Shown here one piece after another: positions 1-15,346 of a stretch of 64,000 bases of DNA. Source of the stretch: Pomacea canaliculata (Eukaryota > Mollusca > Gastropoda > Architaenioglossa > Ampullariidae); NCBI RefSeq assembly GCF_003073045.1, contig NC_037600.1:17500352-17564351 (forward strand). The letters run 5' to 3'. Numbering within the stretch: the first letter of the stretch is position 1; every line of letters starts with the position of its first letter. A program made the position numbers and the translations under genes. The notes beneath the pieces were generated by a model. That model had not been told where the DNA came from. It worked only from the letters and a program-made list of their open reading frames with translations, and did not search any database.

Positions 1-385
1 ATCCAGTGTTTGTGTTTTTATTGTAATGTCACACAATTTTCAATGTTATTGCGTGTAATATGTCCGCCGTGTTCATGGCCATAATATAACATGTTTAAAG
101 CATCAGTATAATGACATAGTCTGTTTATCGTCCTATCATAAATTTAATAACAAGCTTGTTCTGTTCTTACGATGATTGTAACAATAATTGTCATTAATAT
201 AGCAAAATGCGTTTATGTTAATCTTAATCACACAATGGCTAATATTAATTGTCAAAGCATAATGATTGTTGTATTTGTTGGGCGGTGATGATGCACTTCT
301 TTCTCTTGATTGTGTGATACGAGAACACGTGCAGAAACTGTCCGACACGTGCAAATAGACGCTGTGGCTGAGCCCAGTGAACTCC

Positions 386-401
386 TAGCGCCACCTAGCG
401 A
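386..401 (-). promoter_or_regulatory. CTCF-like motif
   Basis: On the minus strand the bases read TCGCTAGGTGGCGCTA, close to the bilaterian CTCF core (YAGRKGGCGC). The site lies in a GC-rich island about 0.7 kb from a second CTCF-like site in the opposite orientation. This is a motif match only; occupancy is unknown. Confidence 0.35.
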
Positions 402-1076
402 TGCTTTTGTCGCCATCTCCCACTCACCCCACCCTCACATCTGTCCGCCCACTCGCTACACGCGAGACAGCCTGCAGGTGGCGTGCATCACAGACGTCAC
501 GCGCGCACATGCAGTGACGAGCAGATCGAAGCCTCATTGTGGGCAAAGCGCGTTTAGCGAATAACACACACCAGATGAAGGGGCTATGTCAGCGCCGTGA
601 CTGGCAGTACTAATGTTTACCTTCACACATCCGCACACGTCCCATTAGCCTGGCCCGCGGGCGCCATGTTTGAATACTTTTCGCGTCCCTCGCGACCCCA
701 GTGACCCGCGGGATCTCGTGCCGCACACGTGGCTTCAGTTTCTTCATTTGGCGCCGCTGGCCCTTTAAACCTTCACTTCCTGCGTTAATCGTACTATTTG
801 CATTCGAACTAATTACAGGATTGTGGTGTCAAACCTCGTGTGCTGAGTGTCCTTGTAAGGGTAATCACTCTTCTTTTCGCCGCATGCATTCCTGGAGTGC
901 TCTCCCATGCCCGCAACGGCGGACATATTTGCTGAGAGAGAAAATGTTAAGAGCAACTTGCAAATGATTATAATCTAATTGTCTGCAAGCTCTTTGGCAC
1001 GCCGAGACTAGAAACAAAGTTTGTACCAAGTTCCGGCGAAAGGGATGTCAGACGTGACGCAGAAATCCCGTGTGAG

Positions 1077-1092
1077 CCACTAGAGGGCGCTC
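1077..1092 (+). promoter_or_regulatory. CTCF-like motif
   Basis: The bases CCACTAGAGGGCGCTC fit the CTCF core CCASYAGRKGGCRSY at every position I can check. The orientation is opposite to the site at 386-401, as expected if the pair formed a boundary. This is a motif match only. Confidence 0.4.
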
Positions 1093-4000
1093 TTGATCAT
1101 ACAAGCATGGCGGGTCAGTCCATGATAAGCCGCGCACTGTCGAGGCGTTGGCTGACACGGACTCTCGCCGCCTGGGTCCTGGGAAACGGACGTCATGGCC
1201 GCTAGTTCTCACAGACACCGGGCAGCACTGCCAACGGTCGTGTTGGCCTCTAACTCGCCTCATCAGCACTCAGCTGATCGCAAAGTACAAGTAGCTCACA
1301 TTATCCTGTATTATCCTCTACTTCCATGACGAAAAAACAAAATACTGCTAAAGTACGATACTACATCTCGGCAACGATTTGAAGGTGTTTTAATATGAGT
1401 GCACTTTGCTTTTACTGAAGACAACTCACCGTTTTATTCTTTCTACATTTGGTAATCGAAGAAGTAGAGAAATATTACTCTGAAGAGAACACAACTGAGA
1501 ATTAATAAACTAAGGAAGCTGAAGTGCATTTTTGAGAGTATTTACAAAGACCACTTATGTTTGAGAGAGTATTTACAAACATCACTTGCGCCACGAAGTG
1601 CTACAGTCATGAAAAATGGTGACAAAGCAGGTGGACAGTGTTGTGGTGACAAAGACGAGACGATGACGATCGTCTGCAGTTGGGGCAGTAATAAGGGAAA
1701 AAGATTAGAGAAATTATTTTACCGATGTCATGTGCAGTACTGTCTTTACTAGCAGTGGACGATTGTTTGATGAGATTTGTATCCAAAGGTTATGAACCGA
1801 AAACTAGTGTCAACTGGAGGCTGAGGCCAGCTGCACACAGTTTGCTGAGGGTTGATGGCACAGTGAGATGTGAGTTGACCGAAACACCGTGAATCACCAA
1901 TCTGAGCGATGAACCTGTATTGTCAAGCTGAGGCATGGAAACCTGAAGACATCATTTGCCTTGAGTATCTGTACCGCTCGTATGATCGTCCACATTGATG
2001 TCACCGTTGTATAAATTATTCATGTAGAGACCTAACACTCAGAAATCCAAACTAAAGCCATACAAACTTTTTTTTTTATCTGCGCTCACAAATCTTACAA
2101 AATTTTCAGGTTTTGTTTGTTTGTGTTTTATGCCGTGCTAGCAACTATGGCTATACTCTGAAGTGGAAAAAACGAGCAAGAAAATCATTTTACGAGCTGA
2201 ATTAAATGGTTCAAACAGAATAAAATAAAATTGAGCTTTTATTAAAAAAATGTAAAGTTCACAAAGTTAACGCTTTTTAGGATACTTTATCTTTTTTTTA
2301 TTGAAAGTTTCACCACCATTTTGCAAATTCCCGAAGTACAGCAGTTGTTTATAATCAAGTGGACACTCGAAGAAAATTGCTTAGATTATTGTTAATTATT
2401 TTGGGGCTTGTTAATAAAGAAATTAGTGTTTTACGAAACATTTTAGTGTTTTATGAAATATTCTTGTGTGTTATTATTGTAGTGTTTATCGGTCAATCTA
2501 TATCGCACACAAAACAGACTTCATCTACTCCTTTTTGCACAGGTGGGAACAATAGCAACAAAACTCTAGTGTAGTAAACATGCTAGACAAACTAAACATT
2601 TAATGCCTCGTTCATGAATGCTCATTCCTACCAAACGATTAACAAACAAGCGTGAGGTTATGAAATGTGTTTAGTAGTGGTTAGGGAATGTGGTCAGAAT
2701 GGATGCAGATACAATAGGTGCCACAAGCAGATTATTTATGAATAATTTGACAAAGTTTTTGTATGACCATAATGTAAACGTCAACAGTTTACAGTTCTTT
2801 GGAGACATTTCACAAAACCTCTTAAAAATAAAAGCGACCAGTCTAAAGTATTATAAACAGTCAAAATTATCTTATTTATGTACACTACCCATTTTTACCA
2901 CCATTTCCGCATTTTTTAAACTGTGGGTATGTGAACTTATATACATGTCAAAAGCAACATAATAAGACAATAAGAGAAAGAACAGTTATGAAATGGAATG
3001 AAATGCGCGTTTGGTATTTTATTTAACACACAGTCGCACACTTCGTCATGAATACACTTGTGTTTATTTATTAATACACAGGAAACATTGCAGTGATGCA
3101 AACTTGGGGAAGGCATATATAAATATAAGCATCATATAGATAATATATGCATCACTATTTAAATGTGTACAGACACAGCATCTGCACTGAGCAGCCAAAT
3201 ATTAATTTAAATGTCAAACCAAAGAGGATACCTTATTGCTAAAATGCAAAGATGACGGACATTGGGTGTATATACAGATATTAGGAATATTAATCTTCTT
3301 CGTTATTGTAACTGTAAAAGGAAAAGCAAAATCCAATTCCAATTCTGTAACCCCTGAAGAAATGGGACATGATAGACCATGATCATTAACAGGAGTAATA
3401 ACAAAATGCAAATGATGGGGCATGGGACATGAATCGCCGTTGAAAATGAATTATAGCAACGAGGATCTTTATGTGTTGAGCGTCGCTCAGTTATGTACAG
3501 AAACAGAAAAGACGATTGAAATAGTCGATTAAATGAAAAGCAATCTTCAACTGAATTTTTCGTTTTATTTTCAGGCCAGTCTTGGTGCCAGTTGTCAGTA
3601 ACCCACTGCTTAAACACTCAGAAACAATTTATTATTCACCACATCCAAACCACAAATAAACATCAGATGATCACATCCTTTTGTTCTGTAGAAACATGCT
3701 TAGCAACAAATGTGTTATGTAGAATTCCATCTGCTGGTATTTGAAATGATGAAGCTAGTAACAAACACATTGAGTATAACCATTGACACCAGGAGGAGAT
3801 CTCACCGTTTCTCCAGAGACCAAAGCTTTAGGTGAGCGGCAGCTGACATTTTAACACGCTTTAAAACAAATAAACAAACACCTTTAATGACATTTAAATA
3901 CAACACTAGTCCCCATGCATGATTCCCGTACGATAATAAAGGTATTCATCATCTAATAATTTTAAAATATTGACTGACTGCGGCCCCAACATCCACAAAA

Positions 4001-7000
4001 TAACACCTTTCGGGTACGACATGCAACAAGAGCCGGAGAATATGAGAGACGGGAGATGGAGAGAAAGAGAGACGAGAGGAGGTGAAGCAGGCTCGTAGAT
4101 ACGGTAAATTAACTGTCGCCGCCTGTCATGCATGTGTCAGCAGTTATTGCTTATAGTAGGAAGTGACAGACGAACAGAGCTTTGTGAGGCCGACGCCATG
4201 TTTTCAGCGGTTAGGGGGCAGAGAGAGGGAGGAGGCGAGTGTGTGTGTGGTCCCTTCTCCTCCCGCAGTTCCCGCGCTTGTGTCTGTGTGCTTGTGTGTG
4301 TGTCCGTGCGTGCACTGGTGGAGGAGTCCTTAGTGAGAAGGGGTTAGGTGTGTGTGTGTGTGTGGGGGGGACAGGGAGGGGAACCTTGTCGCAGCAGAAG
4401 CGAACCTGCAGTTGTGACAAACTTGCGATGCTGCACTCGCTCTTATTTATCCTTCATCGTCCATTTATCTGTCTCACGATCTTCTTTTAAAAACATTATA
4501 TGATAACAAAGCTTCCATTCGGATTTCATTAGGTCGTCACTTCAGGTGATGAGTAGCACATAGCATGAATAACTATAGTTGTCACACGTTCCTAACCCAC
4601 CAATCGCTAGTAATTTAATCGCTAGTCTTTAATGCTGATATCTGGATTTTTCGAAATGAAGTTTCCGAGATATACTTGATGCTGTCGGTAGTGATGGTCA
4701 TTATACACCTTATAGGAGGGTCACAAGCAGTCTTAACACGACAGCAGTTGTAATAAATAAAATGACCCTTACAGATATTTCTAAAACTGCTTTCATATTC
4801 GCCTAAAAGTCAAAATTTGCACAAAGCAGCCATAAGAAGGCTAATTGAATTAATTGAAGGGTTTTTCTTTTGGTAAGCGAAGCATTGAATGCCTTCGTAG
4901 CACGTGCACCAATTCGGCCCATTTTTGTTTCAAAGGTTTGGGTTGTTATAATCAAGTGGAGTTATGAATGAATAAACGAATGAAACGAGGTTCATAACCT
5001 TGTGTCGACATGTTCTTTTATTGCAAGTCGACTCGACCAATGCGCTTTTCAATTAGGATTAACGGATTCATCCAGACTGAGGATGAGGTGCAGCAGGGAG
5101 TAGACAGAGCGCCAGCCACCCAGGGACTGGTTATGGGGCTGTCGATGGTGCTGCCTCCTAGGCGAGATCAAGGCAAAACGTCCGTTATGTCGGCGCCGCT
5201 GATTCTGTCCCCCTCTCCCCTCGTGATCCTCCCAGCCTCCCTAGAGACGCCGCGCGCTGTGGGCGTGATAGGCATCTGCATCCCTTCTCCCTGTAGTCAC
5301 AGCCCCGTCAGGAGGAGGCTGCAGTCCTGGAGTCTGTCCCTGCTGCAGCAACAAAGCAGGAACATGCGAAGGCTACAACTCTATTGCCCCTCTAGAGGCT
5401 GGAGAGAATGTATTTTGTTGAGGCCTCAAGACTGTTCCCTACAGTTAGCTGCTTGTCTGACAGGTCAAGAGAAAACGAAACAAAGAACTGACCAGCGAGC
5501 AAATATTTTACCATTCTTCAAAAGTCTGAAGAAGAAATAGTTACAGGAAGTATTTTAGCGATACAAGGTTTAACTGATAAAAGCAAAACTTAAATCAAAA
5601 TTGAAACAACACAAATCCAAATTAAAGTTTAAAAAAAAAAAACCGAAATGAATCAGGCGACCCAATGAGATGAAAATCTTTGTGATAGCTGTAACCAGAT
5701 TATGGATGGTCCAGACATATACGTTTTAAATCAGGAACTCGCAATTGATCAATTGATACAAAAGTAATTTGATATTGGGTGCAATTTTAAAGAAATTACC
5801 AAACTATAGGTTGATACATGTTCCTCGAATGGGAAAGTATGACATGATAAAGAAGCAGAGAGAAAGAAAGAGAGGGGGAGAGGGAAACTAAAGGCGATTT
5901 TTACCAGGAGAATCTGGAATATGTTATAGAACTTGTGACCAATACAGTGTTACAGTGCAACTTGTGACCAACACAGTTTTGCGGTCCAGTTTGTGTCTGA
6001 AATGGGACAAATAAAAAAGAAAGCCAGCGAAGGTTTTTTCGAGATCTTTCCATGGTCCAATGTCCTTCCCCTGGCGTCTCTCTGCTGACGGCCTGCGCTG
6101 TTTTCATGACCAGGTGAAGCCTCCAGCACATTTTTTTCCCCCGAGTTTATGATCTGCATCCAGACTTCGCCCCCATGGGCTGTACTTTTATAGTGTTTTG
6201 ATGGACTTGAGGGCCTTTACAGCCATTTGATTGACTATTTCTACTGGAGAGGCAGCGGTGCTGTGTGTGCAGTTGGGTGTTTTTGTTTTGCAGGATCCAG
6301 TGGGGTGAGTGCACGCGGCTCTTTAATAGCCAGAGAGAGCGGCGAGCACCGTGATGCACAATTTGGTCCTGGCTGTAAATCTCGGGGGACCGTTTCACAT
6401 GCTCGCCATGTTCAGGTTCTCCGCCTGACTTGCGCGCACGTCTGTTGGCGCTACTTGCCTATCTCGCCGCGAGGACGGCGCACCTGCTTGGCACGTGCTG
6501 TTCGTGCTCACGAGTCGAGAGAATACGAGTCCTGAAGTAAATCAGTGGCCTGCTTGGGAGCAGACCCTGAGAATCAGTAAAAGAATTTATGACAACAGAC
6601 TTATTGCCTAACTAAGAATTTGCGTAGAAATTCTTCGTTTTGTCTCTGACAATCTGGAATGTGGTTGAGGAAACACTGGCACCAAGTGTCGGAGACACCC
6701 TGAAACAAATTTCTTGAAACGGTGGATAATAAAGCCGTAAACTCTTTAGTGTTTTTTAACAGAATGGTAAATTTACCGGTTCACTCTCAATGGCCAATTA
6801 GCAAATTTTAAATACATGTTTTTTCACACATGTTACTGGCTACTTTAATTTCTTTTTAAATAGTCATAATTAACTCCCCGATGCCTAGTCTGTTAAATTG
6901 TGCAGATAACTTGACACGACATTGTTATTGCTTACAGGAAGAGTTTTAACCAGCTTAAATCAAAACGTTTTATGAAAGGAGGAATTGGTAGATCACGTGA

Positions 7001-7082
7001 CATACACATTGCTGACTCAACACCTAGTTCTCACCCACAACAACATGAGCTCTGGAAGCACAACAGGACAGTACAAATCGGG

Positions 7083-7175
7083 GTACGAGAGCTGTTTTAC
7101 TCGGAGCTGGAGGACACCTGTACCCGGAGTAGGAGAGCTGTTTTAGTAGAAGCATGTACCCGATGGAGGACAAGG
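7083..7175. repeat. Diverged short tandem repeat (about 37 bp unit)
   Basis: Two diverged units begin with GTAC and share the core GAGAGCTGTTTTA, followed by the start of a third. No coding frame is supported. Confidence 0.35.
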
Positions 7176-10150
7176 GTGCTGGGCTTGGGTACTGGGCGGT
7201 AAACAAGCAGCTTGCATCTGTAGCATTGGGCGTGGTTCTGTAACAACCCTGGTGAGATGGGTGTTGTAACAGCTCTTAAGAGATGGCTATTCAGCTGTAA
7301 CAACGAGGGTAATGGGCGTGGATTTCTAAGAACACCGGGGAGTTTCGACAGAGCAACGGCAAACGTTTTATATTTTTTCTGGTGATATGGCTGATGCTCT
7401 GTTTGAAACAGGGTGTTGTCTTATAATATGGCGGCACTTGAGTGATTTGCCGCAGCTGTTGACAATTTTCATTTGAAGGTCAGGCAAACACTGATGCTCT
7501 GCAAAAGAAAAAAGTGTGGCAAAAATCCTACAAATGCAAATAAGAAAGAATAAAACATTAAGCGGAGGGAATTGTGTGAAGGTGTAATAAACGTGAGTGG
7601 TGGTAGTAATATATGTTGTTATTTATAGCTGTGTACCAGTGAGTAATTCAACAAATATTATTTGTATTTTTAATTGTACGAGCCATTCTGTGTGTTTATA
7701 GTTTACTAAGTCATGGGAGAAACCCAAAGACAAGATACAAGTAGATACATTATGTGCATCTGATCATTCGCAATCTAAAAAATAATGTATACAATCCAAA
7801 TTCTAGCACGAGTAGTTAAATACATATAAATATACAATAATATATCGACATGAGTAATTAGAAATATTTTAATCAATAAGACTCGTGTAATACATCTGTC
7901 GGTAAACTCAAACATAAAACAAAACCTAGCTAGCAATTTCCTGAATATTTGAGTATGAAAAAAATCGTGTTTGGAATTATTTTTGGTTTTATTTTGGTTG
8001 AAAATTTAATATTTGTACAAAGCTTATATCCTTGACTTAAAATAATATTATTTTCGATAAGTTTTCCAAATTCACTTTTAGTTGATGTTAAGTGCTTATC
8101 GACAACTTTTAAAAGAAATTCTTTATCATTTTCTTTTTTCACACTGCTCCGATTTATTATTACAGAAACCTTTGTTGATTTATTTCATAATTACAGATTT
8201 ATTGTAATCGGGTGGTACAAAACAACTCTACAACCTACCTATAGAACACTTTGTTTTGTTGCCTACTATGCAAAAGTTTGAAAAGATTTTGCTAGTAATG
8301 GTTTATTAGTCTTTCGCGGTCAATGGAAGATCATAATTATGAAACATGTCATAACTAAGCTATTTACTTGTCTGTCATGAACCATGACATTTGTATACAC
8401 TACCATATTGTACAAGTGTGTCTAGGTTTCGTTCTGTGTCAATAATTAAAAGAGTTAAAGAACAAGAAAATGAACATGTCAAATGTTTTATAGAAAGTTG
8501 AGGCTTAATTACGATTTTCAGTAGGTTTACATTTCTTGGCTATGCCAGGCTGACACCATGCAATAAACAAAAGTACCTACTTCAAGATATTGTCCCGCTA
8601 ATTATCTCTATTACCGCAAAAGACTATTGCACCCCGCCTGCACTCATGTTCCAAAACAATGGCGTGGTGCAGCTCCCAGGGCCAGTTGTTTGTCTGCTTG
8701 GGAAGAACGATAACTAACGCACGAAGGGAAACAACCCGAGCTCGAAGGAACAGGTGAGGGGATGGAGGTCTGGCGACTTGTTGACAGACGTTGAACAGAT
8801 ACACAGGTGACACAAAATTAATGACTTGAACTATCCTCTTAGCACGAGCTGAGCCCTCAGACACAAATGTAGAAGCTGCAGGCTGCTAGCAGCAGAGAGG
8901 AGAGGAGGAATCAAGCAGAAGATGCCAGAAGAATCGAGAGTGTAGTTTGTAAGAGAGAGGTTGGGAGGGCAAAGGTAGAAAGTGTGAAGCAGAATTAGAG
9001 AGATGGTGGCAGTCACGTGTGTGGTCAAATAAGAGTTTCTAGAAAACTCCAAATCATGCTCAAATCATCTTCCCCACCCTCGTAACGAGCTCGTTGTCTC
9101 GGTCTTTCATATTTTCCCCTCGCTCTATTTTTCCTCTATGCACTATTCATATTTCCAGTAATTTATTCATTCAATGTTGCTAGTTTCATTCCTTAATGTT
9201 TTTGTCGCGTACTGCACTTGCTATTTCTATTTTATAAAAATATTTAATAATGATCATATTAATGCTAATAATTATGATCCTTGTCATCATGTGACTATGC
9301 CATTGACTCAGTTGTTTGCTATGGAGAATTGGGGATTAAAAGGCTGAGGCAAATTATGTATGTAATATGTTTGTCGAAGCTCTGATGCTGTGAAATCACC
9401 GTTGTGTTGTGTGCCGTAACGTCACACTGAAATCTCTAGGGTGGTGTGCAAATGTCACGTCACGTCCTGACGGAGCCTAGCGTGACACACAATATCGAAT
9501 GTAACTCTTTGTCAAACATGCTTTTACAAACAAAAATACGTCAAATGCAACAATATTGACTACTTAAGGAGACTCGTAAGGTAATGGAGTCCGATGACTG
9601 AGCGTTTATACAGGGGTCAGAGTTCATGTCAGCTGATAACATCTCATTTTTAGTTAGGAAGTGACACATATGACTAGGAACCTCTCAAGAGGAATCTCGC
9701 GACCTATATTTAACACACACACACTCTCCCGCCTCCTTTCTCGTACCATGCACACACACATAATTCCGAATGTATATTATTTTCTGGAAATGAGTACTTC
9801 AATGAACTTAATCATATATTTAATACATGTGCGTTATATGAGCATTGTACTTGATATAGACATAGTTTGGTTACCACGTGTAGTATAGTTAATGAATAAG
9901 TATTATTTTGTATATACACTCGTGATTTGTATAGTGATCATGCGTATTTTATTGTTAAAACACGTATTTTATACTCAACGTATAAATGGCACGTATACTT
10001 TTATAGTTAACAATATATATTATTGTTAACATGTAAATTTTATATTTAACATGTTTTTGTTATAGCTAACATAATACCATCATGATATACAAATGTAAGA
10101 GTCGTCTTTCATTGTAACATCACTGTAACATCATCCTTGTCGTTATCTGT

Positions 10151-10337
10151 ACCACGTGACAACCTGTTGTTACAGTGAACTTTGTGAACAAAGTGTGGTC
10201 TGGGATGCAGTTCTACAGCACTTGGCATGATGTACCACCCCACAACCTACTGTCACAGAGGGTTTTCTAAAGTAACCGTGCTCTGTGATGCACTCTAACA
10301 ACACCTGACATGATGTACCACTTGGCATGATGGGTCC
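10151..10337. repeat. 83-bp diverged tandem duplication
   Basis: Two units of equal length (10151-10233 and 10234-10316) each start with ACCAC and end with CATGATGT. A short third start follows at 10317. The units are clearly diverged inside, so this is an old duplication. No coding sense is seen. Confidence 0.6.
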
Positions 10338-13300
10338 CTAGTGAAGAAGACGAGAATGTCTTCAGTTATCGAGCGTTTAACGACAGCGGGGAAGGGAGGA
10401 AGGAGGAATTTCAGTTTTGGCGAGTAGTGCTCACTCATAAGTAGTTTAAAAAAGCTTAAAAACTCCAGTTCTTATCTGAGATTTAATCTGCGTCCCTGGG
10501 TCTGCTACCACATCCGCTTGAGATTTTCTCCGCCGTGTGAGTAAAATATATCATAACCAGGTTGCCAGTCGCCGCGTGTTTGCTCCACGCTTTCTAATTA
10601 AGACAGCAGCAGGGAAGCTCTCCTCGGTTTAATAGCTGTCTTGGTCGACCGTCGTTTTATGAAAGAAGCCATCTGGGCGGCTGCAGACTTGGACTTGCTG
10701 CAACTTCTCGAAACGAAAACATAACGGGGAAGCCTGCACGTGCCTTGGGAAAAAAATCCGAGGAAGACTTTATTATTGCTGTTGTAGGCACGCTGTTGGC
10801 TGTGTGGATTACTTGGCGATAGATGTGTTGACTGTGGACTCATGTCTTGTGCCAGCTGATGGATTGTGTTGAAGCTACGCTGCTCTGTTTATTTACCGAC
10901 AGGAGAAAAACTCACCCTCTGAATGCATTCCTACCTTCTTCAAATGTAACTACGCGTGTTTGCCTTGGTTTGACTTTCAGTGAGCAAAGCGATCACAACT
11001 CACCTCTTCCTTCCCCTTAACACTCCTGGCCCTGCCCTGTATTTTTTGCTCCACTAATCATGTCTGGCTAGTTTGCTCCTTGTACTTCTTATTACTAATC
11101 ATGTCTTCCAAGTCTGCTTCTTGTATTTCTTATTACACTAATCACGTCTGCTCCTAAGCATGTGCTCTTCGGGTAGTTTGCTATGTGATGTGAACATCAA
11201 ATTTTTGTTCACTGAAACCTCACAGAAAAGTTAAATGAGAATTCTAAGATTTGCTACAGTACAAACAAACGAGCGAGAAAATTTATTGAGCACAGTAGAT
11301 TGATACATATTAGAAAATATATTTAATACAGTGGATTGATACATACTACAGGTTAGTTCATTGCTCAAACACGTTGGTACATGTACTGAAAGAATGACAC
11401 GAGGAAGGAAGTAAAACACATTATAGTCTGTATGTACACAGGCCAGATTCTGTATTATGTGCTGTCCCACAATGTAGACTGACATAAACACAACACATTA
11501 GCTTAGGTGATGCCTCAGACACACCCAGTGCTGCTGTGTCCGGTTGGCACTGTACAGAGATCACGTGTTGTTGTCAGGCTCTTTACAATCATAATCAGAT
11601 TTATCAACCCGCATTTTCTATCAGTCAACACATCTGTAAGATGATGTACAAAAGGGTTTTGTTCAGTTGTTAAAGCTTGTGAATATCAACGAACGTCACC
11701 TGCATCAGCGCTTTATTCAACATCCGGGCATAGGAGTATCCTCCTCAGTGCATGTCCGGGTAATTCTCGTCTTACGTCTGTTATTTATTTTTGTTTTTTT
11801 GTCATATTGAGGACGAAAACAATGAAGTCGTTCATAATCATACTTTTTCAGACTCAAAAGGTTCTTTCTTCTGAGAAATAAATTCACATTTACATTACAT
11901 TTCAAAATTTCCATTTAAATATTTTTTGAAAATGATCCGAAGAGAACTTGAAACTGTTCGTTGCAATAAGGATTAACAAGTCTTTTACCTGTTAATTAAG
12001 CTGATTAAGTTCACACAGCTGTGCCAATATCACATGACTAAACAGAGGCGGCAGTGAGAACAGAGTAACACGAGTGGTTGACATCTTTATGTCCACTCTG
12101 TACTTGCCATGTCTCTCCTTGATGTCCACATTGACATGTCTTTAGTGTCTCTCCACGTACTGTATATGGTCAGCTTTCTATGTTACTGTGATGCCTGATT
12201 AACACGATTTCACTTATTAAAAATAAACTAACAAGAACGATACAAACGCCATATTTGATGTAATTGTGAAAAGTCTACTATATATAATTATTGTAATTGT
12301 TCAAGAGCCTACTTTGTTTAAAAGATTCATCTACACAATCAGCTAATGTTTATCTACAAACATTTATTTATCTACAAACATGAGGCCCATTTACAGATTC
12401 TGCAAATTAAAAAAAATAGAAAAACATGTTCATGGTTTACTTACACTGTTTACACAAACATTCATAAGCTTCAAGAAAAATAAGCAAACGTCTGCAGTTG
12501 AAGATGTTTGTGCGATGGAGCCCGCTTCGCGACTGAGGCTCTAGCGAGTAGCGGCCCTTTATTTGTTTTTTCTGCTGCGAGAGCCGCTGACAGGGGCGAG
12601 CACCCCACACACACTGGCTAAATCCGCTTCTACACGACTAGCACGTGACTGAACTCGAAATGTGCTCTCGTGTATGAAAGGCAAATTTAAATATACAACC
12701 TGAATTTAAGGAAAATTATTGTTTGAAACAGTAGTGACTGTGCTTAAGGGATAGTATGTGTAGATGTTGTATATATATATATGAATCAATAGTGCAAATA
12801 TATACATGTCGTTTAATTAATAGAACGAGTCTATACACTGTTTAATTAATAAAATGATGAATAGTAGGTAATGACATGAGTAATTAACAGTATAGGTTTG
12901 ACATATACGCTGTGCACATGAATATTTTATGTTTTGTTTATTCACATGTATCATGGCTTTAGACATCGCGATGAATATTCATAAATACAAAATAATAGAA
13001 TTTGTAGAACTCATTTCCCTGTGTAGAGGCGAACTCAATCCGCTGTTTTGAAAACAAACCGACAATTAACAAACAATACAACAAGAAACAGTAGTGTCAC
13101 TTGCAGACGACACTGACAAAGATGAGCGAAGTTTGAGGAGGAAGAAGAACCCAGGAACAAGTAACAGAGTGCTGGATTATGAAAGTGATTTTGTTAAAGA
13201 GGTGGGAGTGAGACCCAAAGAAAGCGCCAGAGACAGTAGCAAGTGAAAGAGGAAGAGAAATTTGAGAAAGAAAGAAGCCTCTGTCGAGAGTGGAGAGATC

Positions 13301-15346
13301 GAAGGGACTGACTCGGGTACTCGGGTAGTGCAGCTCAAACGGGTAGGCTTTGGGTTAGGACCATGCCCTTCCCGTTCTCCTTATTGCGAAGTCATCTGCT
13401 AAGCTTAGATTACAAAATGTTTGTGTGTGTGTGGGTGGAGGAGGGAGAGGTTTGCGCTGTAGAGGATTGCGAGGATGTGGAGGAGGCGCATGACGATGTG
13501 GAGGAGCACTGTGCCGTTGTCAGGAGGCGTGGGTGAGTCACGTGCATTCCTGGCGAGCGCCGGGCCGCGGTGTCAGTCTTCACCGCTGTGGCACTGTGGA
13601 GAGAAATACGACCCACTTACGTCCGACGTAATGGTCCAGGGAGCAAGTGCACGGCTTGATTCATGGGCCGCGACCTGCCGGAGCTTGGAATTGCCTGCCG
13701 CTGCCACTGGAGTAGCGGCCCTTGGCTTGCCGACGTCACACTCACCTTCACTCGTGATTTACACGTTTTCAAACTACAACAAATAATGCAGCAAAACAAC
13801 AATTTGTAGAGGAAAATAATTTAAATTAAATTTAGAGAATAAAAAACACTACTTTCTTAAATGTGCGTTTGAGCTTCTTTTGATTACAGTTACTGCTCTG
13901 CTTCTTCTTTTTATCCAAACACATGTAGTGGGTAAGTAAGTGGATAGTTGTTCTTAAAATCTTAGACGTTGTGATAGAAAACAGTTTCTAGTGATGCATA
14001 GGGATGGAGCACAACTCCCAGAAAATGTGCTCTACACAAGTGGGCGCCCACTTGTAACTGTCGGTCAGACTGCCTTTGTCCTGTCACTGACAGAAAGTCT
14101 TCTGTTTTAGTGTTTAACCTGTGTCCTTGTTAAAGTGTTAAAAATACACAGGCTAAAGCTAAAGAAAATAGCGGTTCAACTGCCATAATGCGGGAGGATT
14201 CATAGGTTGTATTCCCAGAACAAAAATTGGAAGTTCTTGTTCCACACGAGAACGGTGAATCGACAACCATCACGAAGGGGAAAATGTGTAAATCAAAAGG
14301 GAAGAAATAAAATTCGAGTGCGGCAGCAGAAAAAAACCCCACCAAACAAACAAACAAACAAACACTTTTTTTTTTCTTTTTATGTTAATTATGAAAATAC
14401 GCGTGGTCCTTTAGGAATGCATCTGTCCTGTAAACATAAGTCACGTGAACAAGACACACACACACACAGCACGCACAAACATTTTTTCCTCATTGTTTAT
14501 TGTTTCCTGCAACTGTCATGCTTGCATGTTGTTTAGAGCCATAACTGAGAACCAAACACCTTTAAATATGACAGCCGAAGAATTCCAAGCGACTCAAAGA
14601 AATTTCTCACATTTTTTTCTTCTCATTATATGTATTTTATTTTTAAAGGACATTTTCTATTATTAATAATTTTTTAGCGTCTGCATCCGTCAAACCTTCA
14701 CACATTGCCAGCCTGAGGAGCTCCAGCAGCCAGAGCCAGGCTCCGGGTCAAGGCAGGATTCACCCTGATATACACCTGTCACTGCATGCACCCCGTTGAA
14801 CGATGCTGGTGCACGCGCCTTTAAATCTTTAAACCAGGCAATGGCGATATATTTCATATTGAAAGACATTTAGCGACAGAGAAGAGGGAAGGTGCCGCTG
14901 TGTCACAGTTTTTCCCACCAAGGACGAATGGAGCGCAGTTTTTTTATATACTCAATGTGCATTGATTTTATATACTCAATGTGGAAGCTAATATTAATTA
15001 AAAATTAAGTCAAATGATTTCTGAGTAAGCGTGACACAAAAGGACACAAACCCTTTTCCGAAAGACTTGAGGAGAGACGTATCCTGTTATTACCACATGG
15101 GACACTAACGGTCTTGTTAACTGCTTCTACTTGGGACAAGAACGTGTCCTGCCACTCTGCTGCCTCATGGAATGGCATCATGTTGTTCATCTGTTGACAA
15201 GTAGACTAGAAACTATAAACACGACAGCAACAGTGGACACCTTGCAGCACCACATCCATAGAAAGACCGCTCTTAGTTCAACAAATTGTGTTGGGTTCAA
15301 GCATGCGTGGACATAAATACTGCTTTTCCTCCTGTTATTGCCCAGT

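Noticed and set aside
2690-2962. 90-residue plus-strand open frame
   Set aside because: Composition as in surrounding AT-rich DNA, no homology recognised, length within chance.
13475-13532. Candidate upstream Prrx exon (GC-rich, ending GTGG/GTGAGT, phase compatible with 21558)
   Set aside because: The predicted peptide is a Trp/Arg-rich run with no Prrx N-terminal likeness and is formed by short GAGGATGTG repeats. Kept only as a remote possibility.
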